Below are positions 16,448 through 25,537 of a DNA stretch of 64,000 nt, in pieces (positions within the stretch are counted from its first letter, which is position 1; each line of letters opens with the position of its first letter). Under the pieces are notes generated by a model. It worked only from the letters and a program-made list of their open reading frames with translations. It did not search any database and had not been told where the DNA came from. The DNA is from Salipaludibacillus neizhouensis (lineage in GTDB: Bacteria > Bacillota > Bacilli > Bacillales > Salisediminibacteriaceae): the NCBI RefSeq assembly GCF_002886185.1, contig NZ_KZ614147.1:1089187-1153186 (forward strand), written 5' to 3'. The translations under genes were made by a program, and so were the position numbers.

Positions 16448-19400
16448 ATGAAGCATAAAACGAAGCGTTATACGGCCATGTTTATGATAGTTATCATGCT
16501 CATGAGCTTGCTGCCGACATTTTTGGTGAGGCAGACCGTAAAGGCCGAAGAAAATGAGGGACAAGCTTCTGCAACGGAAGAGATTCCAGAAAATACGTTA
16601 AGAGTGCATTATGAAACTGGAGACAATGATTTTACAGGATTGGGTGTATGGTTTTGGGGAGATGTTGTCACAAAATCTGAAGATGCGGGCGTGTGGCCGG
16701 ATGCAGCAACAGCTTTCTCAGAAGGCGGTACAACGGATTATGGGGCTTTTGTTGATATCGACTTAGTGGAAGGGGCATCGAACGTTGGTATGCTCGTGAA
16801 CAACAGTGCAGGTGATGACCTGACAGGCGAGGTTGCGGTGGAGCTTCTTTCAGAAGACATGACGGAAGTTTGGCTTTCTGAAGAAGGAGAGGTTTCTCTC
16901 GTTGAACCTGCAGAAATACCGGAAAATACGGTTCGGATTCATTATGATCGTGAAGATAAGAGCTACGAGCCATGGGGAATTTGGGCTTGGGGAGCAGCAG
17001 CAGGAACATTTACTGAGTGGCCTCAGGATGCGCAGCCGTTTTCCAATGAGCAAACAGGGAAATATGGCGCATACGTAGATCTTGATCTCGTGGAAGCGGC
17101 GCAGGAAATTGGTTTCCTTGTTGTTAATCGCGAAGATGGTACGGATCAGTCAGACGATATGAGTTTCGATGGCTTAGAGAATCACGACCAGATTTTTATA
17201 AGAGATGGCGATGCTGAGGTGTATACGAACCCTTACTTCGTCGCGACGGTAGAAGAAGTGGAATATAAGGATGGTGAGTTTGACCTTTCAGTGACTGGTG
17301 ATGTGGGCTCGTCCCTTCATTACAACGAGAATGCAGTACTCTCGGTTCAGATTGAAAACAATGATAATGTCGGTATTGAGGCAATTTATGCTGACTTAAG
17401 TGAGCTGGGCGGGACGAGCAAGAGAGAAATTAAAACAGATTCAAAGGAAGTGTCCATTTCCGTTCGTCATGATATGGCACCTGGCGAAAAAGAGATTGCG
17501 ATCACCGTTGTGGATGAAGATTTCGGTACATATACCGGGACCGCAATGGTCAATGTGGAAGCTCGCGGAGATAAAAATGGCGATTTTGACTGGGATGAAG
17601 CGATGATTTACTTTATGTTGACCGACCGTTTCGCGGATGGAAACCCGGACAACAATGATCCTTATGGAATTGGCTATGAGAACTATGAAAACGATCGAGG
17701 AACGTATCAAGGCGGAGACTTTGCCGGAATTACCCAAAACCTTGATTACCTCGAAGATTTAGGGATTAACACGATTTGGATTAACCCGATTGTGGAGAAT
17801 GTCGGACATGACGTGTCGTTCGATAGTGAGGACGATGCTTATTTTTCCTATCACGGCTACTGGGCAAGTGATTTTGAGAAACTGAATCCTCATTTAGGAA
17901 CATTGGCAGAATTTCATGAACTGATTGATGAAGCAGCGGACCGTAACATGAAAATTATGGTTGACGTCGTTTTGAATCACCCGGGTTATGGGGTAAACGT
18001 TCTTCCTGAAGGAGAGGAGCCTGTTGGCTATCCGACGGCAGAAGATCGCGACCGATTTGAAGGGATGATCCGTCAAGAGTCTGGTTCGAATGACTTAACG
18101 ATGGAGTTATCCGGGTTACCGGACTTTTTAACAGAAGATCCTAGTGTTCGTGACACGCTTATCGATTGGCAAACGAGTTGGTTAGAGCGATCAACAACAC
18201 CGGCTGGTAACTCGATTGACTACTTCCGTGTCGACACGGTGAAGCACGTCGATGATACAACTTGGCAGCAGTTTAAAAATGAGTTAACGAAAGAAATGCC
18301 TTCCTTCAAAATGATTGGGGAGTCTTGGGGAGCGGATCAAAATGATGATCAAGGCTACCTGAACAGTGGAACAATGGATTCCTTGCTTGATTTCGGCTTT
18401 AAAACAAGTGCAAAAGATTTTGTGCAAGGGCAGCTTGAAAGTGTGAACGCAGATCTGGAAGAAAGAAATGCCGGATTAGATAATACAGCGACACTGGGGC
18501 AATTCCTCGGTAGTCATGATGAACCAGGTTTCCTTTCCCACGAAGTGGATGGAAATGAGGGGATGCTGAAAGTGGCGGCTGCTCTTCAAATCACGGCGAA
18601 AGGACAACCGGTGATTTATTACGGAGAAGAACTCGGTCATTCTGGAGCGAACAATTGGCCTTACTATGACAATCGGTATGACCTTGATTGGGAGAACGTG
18701 GAAGGGAATGAAATTTTAGCGCATTACCAGAAGGTTCTCGCTTTTCGTGGCGAACACTCCGAAACTTTTGCTCGAGGCGAACGAAGTCATATTAGTGGAT
18801 CAGATGAGGAAAAATTCCTCTTATTCGACCGCACATATAAGTATGACAGTGTGTATGTTGGTTTGAACGTATCAGAAGCCGAACAACAGGTGACGGTGAA
18901 CGTCGATGCAGAGGGCGTGATTGTCACCAACCATTATGATGGTCAAACATATGAAACGAACAGCGAAAGAGAAGTGAAGATTCCGATGCCAGCGATGGCA
19001 GATGGTGGAACAGTTCTTTTAACAGCAGCTGGTGGCAATATTTTAGGTGCTGGTGAAGAAGGCGCTGGAGACGAAGAAGATGAAGTAGTGGGTGATGACT
19101 CACTAAGAGTTCACTATGAAACAGAAAGCAATGATTTTTCAGATCTTGGGTTATGGATTTGGGGAGATGTGCAACAACCGTCAAATAGCGAAAACTGGCC
19201 GCTTGATTCCATGCCGTTTTCTGAAGGTGGCACAACGGATTATGGTGCGTATGTTGACGTGGAACTCATCGAGGACGCGACAAGAATGAACTTGCTCGTG
19301 AATAATCCAGCAGGCGATAATCTTACTGGAGATGTGAGTCTAAAGCTGCTTTCTCCGGACATGGATGAAATTTGGCTTTCTGAGGAAGGCGATGTGTCAT

Positions 19401-22400
19401 TCATTGAGCCAGTTGACCTACCTGACAATACCGTAAGAGTTCATTATGAAAAAGAAGATCAGGCCTACGAGCCATGGAGAGTTTGGACGTGGGGAGATGT
19501 CTTGGAAGCGACTACGGATTGGCCTACAGGAGCGCATCCTTTCTCCGATGACCAAGTTGGGAAACACGGTGCTTTCATCGACTTGGAGCTGATCGAAAAT
19601 GCGGAGGAAATTAATTTTCTTTTCTTGAATCCTGATACTGGTGATCAAACGGATGACATGACTTTTTCAGGATTGCAGGAAACGGATCACATATTCGTCC
19701 GTGAAGGAGATCTCACCGTGTATTCGAATCCTTACTATGTTTTGGAAGAAGGACTTGAAAGTGGAGAACTTCTCTCGAAGGAACAGATGGAACTGCGTTT
19801 TTCATCGACGGAAAAATTTTCACAGGAAGAGTTAACCGACAGAGTGCAGATCCAAGACAAGGATGGGGCCGATGTCGCCTTTGATAGCTTGGTGAAAAAC
19901 GACGACCAAAAGACAGTCACGATAAAAGGAAGCTTTGACGTCGAGGCGACTCCATATGACGTGACATTCATCGATAACAGTATATCCGTGAAAGAAGGAT
20001 GGCGCTTCAAAGATGACTTGTACGCGTATGAAGGAGATTTAGGCGTGGAACTTCACGAAGATGATTCGGCGACGTTAAAAGTGTGGTCACCGAGTGCAGA
20101 CAGTGTTTCGATTGTTCTGTATGACCGGGATGACCAGTACGAAGTTGTTCAAGACGATGTGCAGATGACGCGTGGTGATCGCGGAGTTTGGGAAGTCACA
20201 CTTGACGAAGCAAACACAGGTGTTGCAGATCTTACAGGCTACTACTACCACTACAACATTGAACGTGATGGAGAATCGGTGCTGGCATTAGATCCTTACG
20301 CTTCTTCGATGGCAACGTGGGATAGTGCCGACGTTGATAATGTCCCAATTGGTAAAGCAGCGATTGTCGATCCATCTGAGATTGGTCCAGAACTTGAATT
20401 TGCCGAGATCGATGGCTTTGAAAAACGGGAAGATGCGATCATTTATGAAATTCACGTACGAGATTTCACCTCGGATCCCGATATTGATGAGGAATTAGAA
20501 GCCCAGTTTGGTACCTTTGCTTCCTTTGTTGAAAAACTCGATTACATCGAAGACTTGGGCGTGACACACGTACAAATGCTTCCGGTGATGAGCTATTTCT
20601 TCGCCGATGAATTCAACAACGGGGAAAGAATGCTCGACTATGATTCCACGGATAACAATTATAACTGGGGCTATGATCCACACAGTTATTTCTCTTTAAC
20701 AGGCATGTATTCGGAAGATCCGGACGATGCTAAAAAAAGGATTGAAGAATTCAAAATGCTCGTGGATGAAATTCATGCTCGCGGCATGGGTGTTGTACTA
20801 GATGTCGTATATAATCACACGGCTCAAGAAGCGATTTTTGAAAACCTTGAACCGGAATACTATCATTTCATGAATGCTGACGGGACGTCCCGCACAAGTT
20901 TTGGGGGTGGACGACTCGGAACAACCCATGACATGTCTCGACGAATTCTTGTTGATTCGATCATGCATTGGGTGGAGGAATATAAAGTGGACGGCTTCCG
21001 TTTTGATATGATGGGGGACCATGATGCAGAAAGCATTCAAATCGCCTATGATAAAGCGAAAGAAGCGAACCCGAATATCGTCATGATCGGGGAAGGCTGG
21101 AGAACGTTTGCCGGTGATGAAAACGGTGGGGATGTCGTGCCTGCTGACCAGGACTGGATGGCACAGACAGAATCCGTTGGTTCGTTTTCCGATGAATTCA
21201 GAAATGAGCTGAAGTCTGGTTTCGGCAGCGAAGGTCAGCCTAGATTTTTAACTGGCGGCGCTCGAAGCATTCAGCAAATTTTTGATAATGTTACGGCTAA
21301 TCCGCACAATTTTACAGCGACGAATCCAGGTGATGTTGTCCCTTACATTGCGGCTCATGACAACTTGACATTGCATGATGTGATTGCCCAGTCAATCAAG
21401 AAGGATCCTGCGCATCACGAGGAAGAAATTCACCAACGGATCCGTTTAGGAAACGTGATGCTGTTAACATCACAAGGAACACCATTCATTCATGCCGGTC
21501 AGGAATTTGGACGTACGAAACAGTTCCGTGCTGATACAATTGAAGCACCTTATAAGTCAACGTATATGGAAAGTGAAGACGGGACACCGTTTGAATACCC
21601 GTATTTCATTCATGATTCCTACGACTCGACAGATGCAATCAACATGTTCGATTGGGACAAGGCGACGGATGAAGAAGCGTTCCCAATATCTAATCAAACT
21701 CGTGAATATACAACAGGATTGATTGAATTGCGACGCTCTACTGATGCATTCCGATTAGGAACGATAGATGAGATTGAAGACAACGTCTCCCTCATTGACG
21801 CACCAGAAATGAAAGAGGAAGACTTGATTCTCGGATTTAAAGCTGTTTCATCTGATGACTCAGAAACCTACTTTGTTTTTGTGAACACCGATAATCAGGA
21901 ACGAACGTTGACTTTGGAAGATGATCTAACTCAAGGAACAGTCCTCGTCGATGGGAATGAATCAGGTCTGAAAAAAGTGAAAGATCCAAGTGGATTTGAG
22001 CTTTCATCGGATCAAATTAAGATAGATCCATTAACTGCCGTTGTGGTGAAAAAAGAAGCGAAGAAAACTTCTCCACCACAAGCAGATGATCAAGGTAAAA
22101 TTGAGGTATCAATTGGTCAAGCGGACAAAAAAGTAATGATTCCTGCTCATGCTGCAGCGATCAATGGCAAGAATCGCGTCGTCATTGAGCGGGATGATTT
22201 CTCGATGGAAGTGCCAGGTTCGGTGTTAGAATCACTGCGAGCTTTGAACGAAACAGATAAAAACGCGCAAATTTCAATAGACTTTGCGCAGAAGTCTACA
22301 GAGTCAATCTCATCTATTCTAGATGAACAGAGTGCATCACAGCATGCGAAGATTCGATCGGCAGGCGATGTGTTTGATTTTAGCTTATCGATCATAGGTA

Positions 22401-22549
22401 GTGACGGAAACACGAAAACACTCGATCGTTTCGAAGAACCAATTCGAATCAAACTAAAAGTAAACACTAAGACAAATAGTGATCTTAGTGGGATTTATAA
22501 GGTTCATGAGGACGGAGAGCTAAAGTATGTAGGTGGGGATGTCGATTGA
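16448..22549 (+). CDS. Secreted bifunctional amylopullulanase with four CBM41 modules
   Basis: 2033 residues from the ATG at 16448 (GGAAGG seven bases upstream; an earlier GTG lacks spacing). Residues 1-34 are a signal peptide. Then come CBM41 (about 49-152), CBM41 (158-261), an all-beta linker, and an alpha-amylase-type GH13 domain (about 381-860; nucleophile Asp in FRVDTVKHV near 600, acid Glu in MIGESWG near 629, SHDE near 695). CBM41 twice more follow (883-983 and 992-1097), then CBM48-like modules. A type I pullulanase GH13_14 domain follows (about 1327-1770; YNWGYDP near 1410, RFDMMGDHD near 1524, IGEGW near 1553, AAHDN near 1641). The tail resembles pre-SLH domains. It should cut alpha-1,4 and alpha-1,6 bonds of starch outside the cell. 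The protein is very acidic. The stop at 22547-22549 is premature relative to the SLH region. Confidence 0.92.
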   Translation: MKHKTKRYTAMFMIVIMLMSLLPTFLVRQTVKAEENEGQASATEEIPENTLRVHYETGDNDFTGLGVWFWGDVVTKSEDAGVWPDAATAFSEGGTTDYGAFVDIDLVEGASNVGMLVNNSAGDDLTGEVAVELLSEDMTEVWLSEEGEVSLVEPAEIPENTVRIHYDREDKSYEPWGIWAWGAAAGTFTEWPQDAQPFSNEQTGKYGAYVDLDLVEAAQEIGFLVVNREDGTDQSDDMSFDGLENHDQIFIRDGDAEVYTNPYFVATVEEVEYKDGEFDLSVTGDVGSSLHYNENAVLSVQIENNDNVGIEAIYADLSELGGTSKREIKTDSKEVSISVRHDMAPGEKEIAITVVDEDFGTYTGTAMVNVEARGDKNGDFDWDEAMIYFMLTDRFADGNPDNNDPYGIGYENYENDRGTYQGGDFAGITQNLDYLEDLGINTIWINPIVENVGHDVSFDSEDDAYFSYHGYWASDFEKLNPHLGTLAEFHELIDEAADRNMKIMVDVVLNHPGYGVNVLPEGEEPVGYPTAEDRDRFEGMIRQESGSNDLTMELSGLPDFLTEDPSVRDTLIDWQTSWLERSTTPAGNSIDYFRVDTVKHVDDTTWQQFKNELTKEMPSFKMIGESWGADQNDDQGYLNSGTMDSLLDFGFKTSAKDFVQGQLESVNADLEERNAGLDNTATLGQFLGSHDEPGFLSHEVDGNEGMLKVAAALQITAKGQPVIYYGEELGHSGANNWPYYDNRYDLDWENVEGNEILAHYQKVLAFRGEHSETFARGERSHISGSDEEKFLLFDRTYKYDSVYVGLNVSEAEQQVTVNVDAEGVIVTNHYDGQTYETNSEREVKIPMPAMADGGTVLLTAAGGNILGAGEEGAGDEEDEVVGDDSLRVHYETESNDFSDLGLWIWGDVQQPSNSENWPLDSMPFSEGGTTDYGAYVDVELIEDATRMNLLVNNPAGDNLTGDVSLKLLSPDMDEIWLSEEGDVSFIEPVDLPDNTVRVHYEKEDQAYEPWRVWTWGDVLEATTDWPTGAHPFSDDQVGKHGAFIDLELIENAEEINFLFLNPDTGDQTDDMTFSGLQETDHIFVREGDLTVYSNPYYVLEEGLESGELLSKEQMELRFSSTEKFSQEELTDRVQIQDKDGADVAFDSLVKNDDQKTVTIKGSFDVEATPYDVTFIDNSISVKEGWRFKDDLYAYEGDLGVELHEDDSATLKVWSPSADSVSIVLYDRDDQYEVVQDDVQMTRGDRGVWEVTLDEANTGVADLTGYYYHYNIERDGESVLALDPYASSMATWDSADVDNVPIGKAAIVDPSEIGPELEFAEIDGFEKREDAIIYEIHVRDFTSDPDIDEELEAQFGTFASFVEKLDYIEDLGVTHVQMLPVMSYFFADEFNNGERMLDYDSTDNNYNWGYDPHSYFSLTGMYSEDPDDAKKRIEEFKMLVDEIHARGMGVVLDVVYNHTAQEAIFENLEPEYYHFMNADGTSRTSFGGGRLGTTHDMSRRILVDSIMHWVEEYKVDGFRFDMMGDHDAESIQIAYDKAKEANPNIVMIGEGWRTFAGDENGGDVVPADQDWMAQTESVGSFSDEFRNELKSGFGSEGQPRFLTGGARSIQQIFDNVTANPHNFTATNPGDVVPYIAAHDNLTLHDVIAQSIKKDPAHHEEEIHQRIRLGNVMLLTSQGTPFIHAGQEFGRTKQFRADTIEAPYKSTYMESEDGTPFEYPYFIHDSYDSTDAINMFDWDKATDEEAFPISNQTREYTTGLIELRRSTDAFRLGTIDEIEDNVSLIDAPEMKEEDLILGFKAVSSDDSETYFVFVNTDNQERTLTLEDDLTQGTVLVDGNESGLKKVKDPSGFELSSDQIKIDPLTAVVVKKEAKKTSPPQADDQGKIEVSIGQADKKVMIPAHAAAINGKNRVVIERDDFSMEVPGSVLESLRALNETDKNAQISIDFAQKSTESISSILDEQSASQHAKIRSAGDVFDFSLSIIGSDGNTKTLDRFEEPIRIKLKVNTKTNSDLSGIYKVHEDGELKYVGGDVD

Positions 22550-22965
22550 AACACGATCTCAACGACACTGAACAGCTTCAGCATCTATATGCTGTCCTTG
22601 AATGCGACAAGATCTGTGATGATGTCCCTGAAGCTTTTTGGGCATTTGACACAATCAAGAAATTATCGGCACGTCACGTGACGAATGGGGATGGAAATGG
22701 TGGGTTTGAACCATTGACCGAGGTCACACGGGCAGAATTTGCAGCGATGATCGTTCGAGCGTATGAGTTGGTGAATGTATCGATTGGCGAAGCGGGCGAT
22801 ATGAGGTTTGCTGATCATGATTCTCTTAGTGTATGGGCACAGGAATATGTTCGTCAAGCTGCGTACCTTGAACTTGTTCAAGGTCGGGGCAATGATCGTT
22901 TTGTGCCTCAAGGTGAAGCTAACCGAGCGGAAAGTGCTCAAATTATTTTTAATTTATTATTCTAA
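22550..22965 (+). pseudogene. SLH-domain C-terminus of the amylopullulanase, cut off by a stop and a frameshift
   Basis: Immediately after the TGA at 22547-22549 the amylopullulanase frame continues with NTISTTLNSFSIY, the usual run-up to SLH domains. At TATAT (22586-22590) two extra bases shift the frame, and the homology goes on as YAVLECDK, CDDVPEAFWAFDTIKKL, FEPLTEVTRAEFAAM and WAQEYVRQAAYLELVQGRG to the stop at 22965. This is one complete and one partial S-layer homology domain. A TTG at 22546 could open the second frame as an unanchored 139-residue product, but it has no ribosome binding site of its own. Confidence 0.85.
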
Positions 22966-22982
22966 AAAACTGGACGAACGAG

Positions 22983-23021
22983 CCCCTGATGTGGTGATTT
23001 TTAGAAATCAGGGGTTTTTTT
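22983..23021 (+). terminator. Terminator after the amylopullulanase/SLH region
   Basis: CCCCTGAT (22983-22990) pairs with ATCAGGGG (23007-23014), followed by seven T. It lies after the SLH stop, which supports the SLH part having been the true end of the gene. Confidence 0.8.
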
Positions 23022-23183
23022 ATGGTTAAAAGGTGTAGGAAGTCGGCGTTTTTGCTACTTCGAGTTATTTGTTCAAAAAAAATAAATCAACACTGCCTTT
23101 CTACATGGTTGATGTTTATTTGCTCTTTCATTCATCTTATCAGAAACAACAACGATTACGTAAACTGACTTTATAAAAAATTC

Positions 23184-23300
23184 TTGTTTGGAAGAATCCA
23201 CGAGACCCCGCAAAACTTAGTTTGCTCGAGGAGGCTCGCGGATTCTCCATGGAAAGGGAGAGATAATTCTTTCAAACAACCTTTCATGATAACAAAGCAA
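23184..23300. repeat. Family A repeat, right unit only
   Basis: CTTGTTTGGAAGAATCCACG, GAGACCCCGC, CTCGAGGAGGCTCGCGG, CCATGGAAAGGGAG and AATTCTTTCAAACAACC occur in order, bounded by the imperfect terminal inverted repeat. The flank CATGATAACAAAGCAACAAAAT matches the one after 63280. The rest of the 23022-23479 gap is AT-rich with nothing recognisable. Confidence 0.75.
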
Positions 23301-23479
23301 CAAAATAAATATATTAAATGCAAAGTTTATCAAAACAGTTTTTCTTATTAATTCTTCAGTGCCTTATTAGTTAGATCCTGTGTGGTGTTCTTTTATTCAA
23401 TGTATTTTATTTGTCATCCAGTGACTCCCAACGCGATTTTTGCGTATCGGGACATTTTATCTTTGCTCCAAACCGGGCT

Positions 23480-23728
23480 CTAGACAACCTCAACCTCCAC
23501 ATGATCAATCACATCGACAGAATTTAACACTACTGCTTTCATTGTACTGATAATTTGTCCAGCCATTGGGCATCCCATGGAAGTAAGTGTCATTTTAATG
23601 TGAGCCTCATTCTTATCCTTAATTTTCACATCGTAAATTAAGCCTAAATTCACAACATCCATCTGTATTTCTGGATCTAGTACTTCTCCCAACGCTTCAT
23701 ACACTTTATCTTCTATAGTTTGTGCCAT
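23480..23728 (-). CDS. DUF59/MIP18-family protein (iron-sulfur assembly type)
   Basis: An 82-residue single-domain protein of the SufT/PaaD/YitW family. It shows the LDPEIQMDVVNLGLIYDV core and MTLTSMGCPMAGQI with the conserved cysteine. Relatives help to insert or mature iron-sulfur clusters. GGAGG precedes the ATG. It is the last gene of a minus-strand operon after the DUF438 gene (66-bp gap) and the DUF1858 gene, all downstream of an Fnr-type site, suggesting a role for Fe-S or di-iron chemistry under low oxygen. Confidence 0.85.
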   Translation of the reverse strand: MAQTIEDKVYEALGEVLDPEIQMDVVNLGLIYDVKIKDKNEAHIKMTLTSMGCPMAGQIISTMKAVVLNSVDVIDHVEVEVV

Positions 23729-23794
23729 ACCAAATTCCTCCTAGAATATAGTTTTAATCATAAAGAAACTCATCAATTCCCCTCGAAATGTTAG

Positions 23795-25027
23795 TTAAGA
23801 CATTAACCGTTTTTGCCCAGTAATCTCTTGAATTGGCTTGATGTTTTGAGTGAATTCCACAGTACCCTTGTATTCACCTTGCTCATTACGAATGGCGAAA
23901 TAACGAATCAAAACAAATTTATCTTTTAATGGAATCCAAAAGTCTTCGAAATCTTTTTTGCCTGATTTAAAATCATCGAGAAGTGCATTTACTATATGAG
24001 CACTCTGCGGAGGGTGACAATTTTGAACAGTTCGACCAATGACTGATTTAGTGCGATGAAAAACGCGTTCCTTCCCGTGTGAAAAATAACGGACGACATC
24101 ATTTTCATCAATCATTGTAATATCAACCGGAAGATGATTCATCATCAATTCGAGTTGTTCCACGGATAAGATCCCGGTTTCCAACTGAATGACACCTTCC
24201 TTCATAAAGGCATCAGCGGTTAAATCGGCTCGTTCAGGCTGCCAAGGAGCAGGAGATTCAATGAATGTATACCCAATCACATCACCTTCTTTTTCAATCT
24301 TTAGCCACTCGTCCTCGGTAAGTTTTTCGACAGCCATCGGTAGAAGGATATTTTCCTCTTTGTAAATCATTTCAGATACTTCGTGGATGATTTCATCCAG
24401 CAATGGGAGTACCTCAGATGTATTCAAAGGATCTTCGATTAACTGAGTTTTCGCTGTCTTTATCGTGGCACGAATTCGGTCATCTACTCCCCACATTACT
24501 TTTGTAGGACCAAATATCCCGTACCGTTCCAAGTAAGGAAATAGGAGATTTTCTTTTCGGCTATAATGGTTATCTATCTCTAGAAGTTCGGTCAAATCAG
24601 TAAGTAGTTTAGAAATAACCTCTTCTTCTTGTCTTTTCTCATATTGATCCCGATGTAACTTTAGTCTGAAATTAACGTGTCGATCAATTTCTTTATTCTC
24701 TTGGAAAAAAGTGTGAACAGGATGTCCTTTCTGAAGTTGAGGCTCATTTGCTGCGTGAATCTCTTCAATTGATCCTTTAAATACAGCGGTATGCACGGAA
24801 CACAAGCGTTGAACTTCTTCCACGGAAATGCCTTCTTCTTCCATTAAAGACTGTTCCATTTGTGAAATTTCACTGACACTTATATGATCAGTAGCCTTCT
24901 CAAACCTTGCTCTTACCTCTTCGATATTTTTTCCATCATGCAGCTCTTTGATAATATCTTTCAATAACGCTTGTCGCTCCGTTTTTTCCAGCGAATCCAT
25001 TTCACGGTTGTTGATTATTTCACTCAT
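23795..25027 (-). CDS. DUF438 / hemerythrin HHE / PAS protein
   Basis: 410 residues. The N-terminal 80 are DUF438 (LLKDIIKELHDGKNIEEVR, CSVHTAVF). A hemerythrin-like four-helix region follows with His/Glu ligands (GHPVHTFF, IDRHVNFR, NHYSRKENLLFPYLERYG, IYKEENILLPMAVEKL). The C-terminal 120 residues form a PAS-type domain (DITMIDENDVVRYFSHGKE, GRTVQNCHPPQS). The family is suspected to bind iron and oxygen or nitric oxide in anaerobes and facultative anaerobes, but its function is not established. GGAGG precedes the ATG. It is the middle gene of a three-gene operon behind an Fnr-type box. Confidence 0.85.
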   Translation of the reverse strand: MSEIINNREMDSLEKTERQALLKDIIKELHDGKNIEEVRARFEKATDHISVSEISQMEQSLMEEEGISVEEVQRLCSVHTAVFKGSIEEIHAANEPQLQKGHPVHTFFQENKEIDRHVNFRLKLHRDQYEKRQEEEVISKLLTDLTELLEIDNHYSRKENLLFPYLERYGIFGPTKVMWGVDDRIRATIKTAKTQLIEDPLNTSEVLPLLDEIIHEVSEMIYKEENILLPMAVEKLTEDEWLKIEKEGDVIGYTFIESPAPWQPERADLTADAFMKEGVIQLETGILSVEQLELMMNHLPVDITMIDENDVVRYFSHGKERVFHRTKSVIGRTVQNCHPPQSAHIVNALLDDFKSGKKDFEDFWIPLKDKFVLIRYFAIRNEQGEYKGTVEFTQNIKPIQEITGQKRLMS

Positions 25028-25040
25028 GATTTCTCCTCCT

Positions 25041-25265
25041 TTAATCCGTCAATTTAAATCCTTGTTGCTCTAACTGTTTACTAACCTTTTCCACCGAAAA
25101 CCCCATTGCTCGGCATCCTTTGGAGATAGTCATAATTCTTCCGGCTGATTGAATCATTCCGGGCTTGGTAATGTTGACAAAACCTATGTCTCTCATAATA
25201 TTTATCAAATCAGGATGAGCTGTACATAATTCTAAAATGGATGTTTTCAATGAAATTTCCTTCAT
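25041..25265 (-). CDS. DUF1858 domain protein
   Basis: A 74-residue protein that is essentially one DUF1858 domain (ELCTAHPDLINIMRDIGF, AGRIMTISKGCRAMGF, VSKQLEQQGF). In many genomes this domain is a separate gene next to DUF438 or fused to it, as here. The ATG at 25265 is chosen because GAGGTG lies nine bases upstream; a GTG at 25277 overlaps that site. It is the first gene of the operon and is 13 bases from the DUF438 gene. Confidence 0.85.
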   Translation of the reverse strand: MKEISLKTSILELCTAHPDLINIMRDIGFVNITKPGMIQSAGRIMTISKGCRAMGFSVEKVSKQLEQQGFKLTD

Positions 25266-25350
25266 AGGAACAGTCACCTCGTATTTAGATGTTATTTTCT
25301 AATTGATAACTGTTTTCAATAAAATAGTATCACGTGTATATCACCCAAGG

Positions 25351-25368
25351 TTGTGATTTTAATCACAA
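25351..25368 (-). promoter_or_regulatory. Fnr/CRP-type operator
   Basis: TTGTGATTTTAATCACAA is a perfect palindrome matching TGTGA-N6-TCACA, the Fnr box of bacilli. Its centre is about 95 bp upstream of the DUF1858 start, a fitting position for activation of that operon under oxygen limitation. The divergent M42 peptidase gene starts 170 bp away on the other side. Confidence 0.75.
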
Positions 25369-25403
25369 ATAAAATTAAAAGGAATTAAAAAAACGGATCA
25401 AAA

Positions 25404-25428
25404 AAGGGGTCAGACCCCCCATATATTG
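25404..25428. repeat. Short GGGGTCAGACCCC motif
   Basis: AAGGGGTCAGACCCCCCATA continuing with TATT occurs here and, with small changes, at 11187-11209 (GGGGTCTGCCCCCCCATATA). The core returns at 15730-15742 as GCGGGTCTGACCCC. It is a short self-complementary intergenic motif of unknown role. Confidence 0.55.
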
Positions 25429-25537
25429 GAAGGAGATGACGCTTCGGATGATTCAACCTTAATGCCTGCAGTGAACCTTAGCTTCAGGTTTGATATAATA
25501 GAAGGAACTAGAACATCAATCGATTGGAGAAGGTACA

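Noticed and set aside
22546-22965. A separate SLH-domain gene
   Set aside because: The TTG start lacks a ribosome binding site and the SLH sequence continues that of the amylopullulanase through identifiable lesions.
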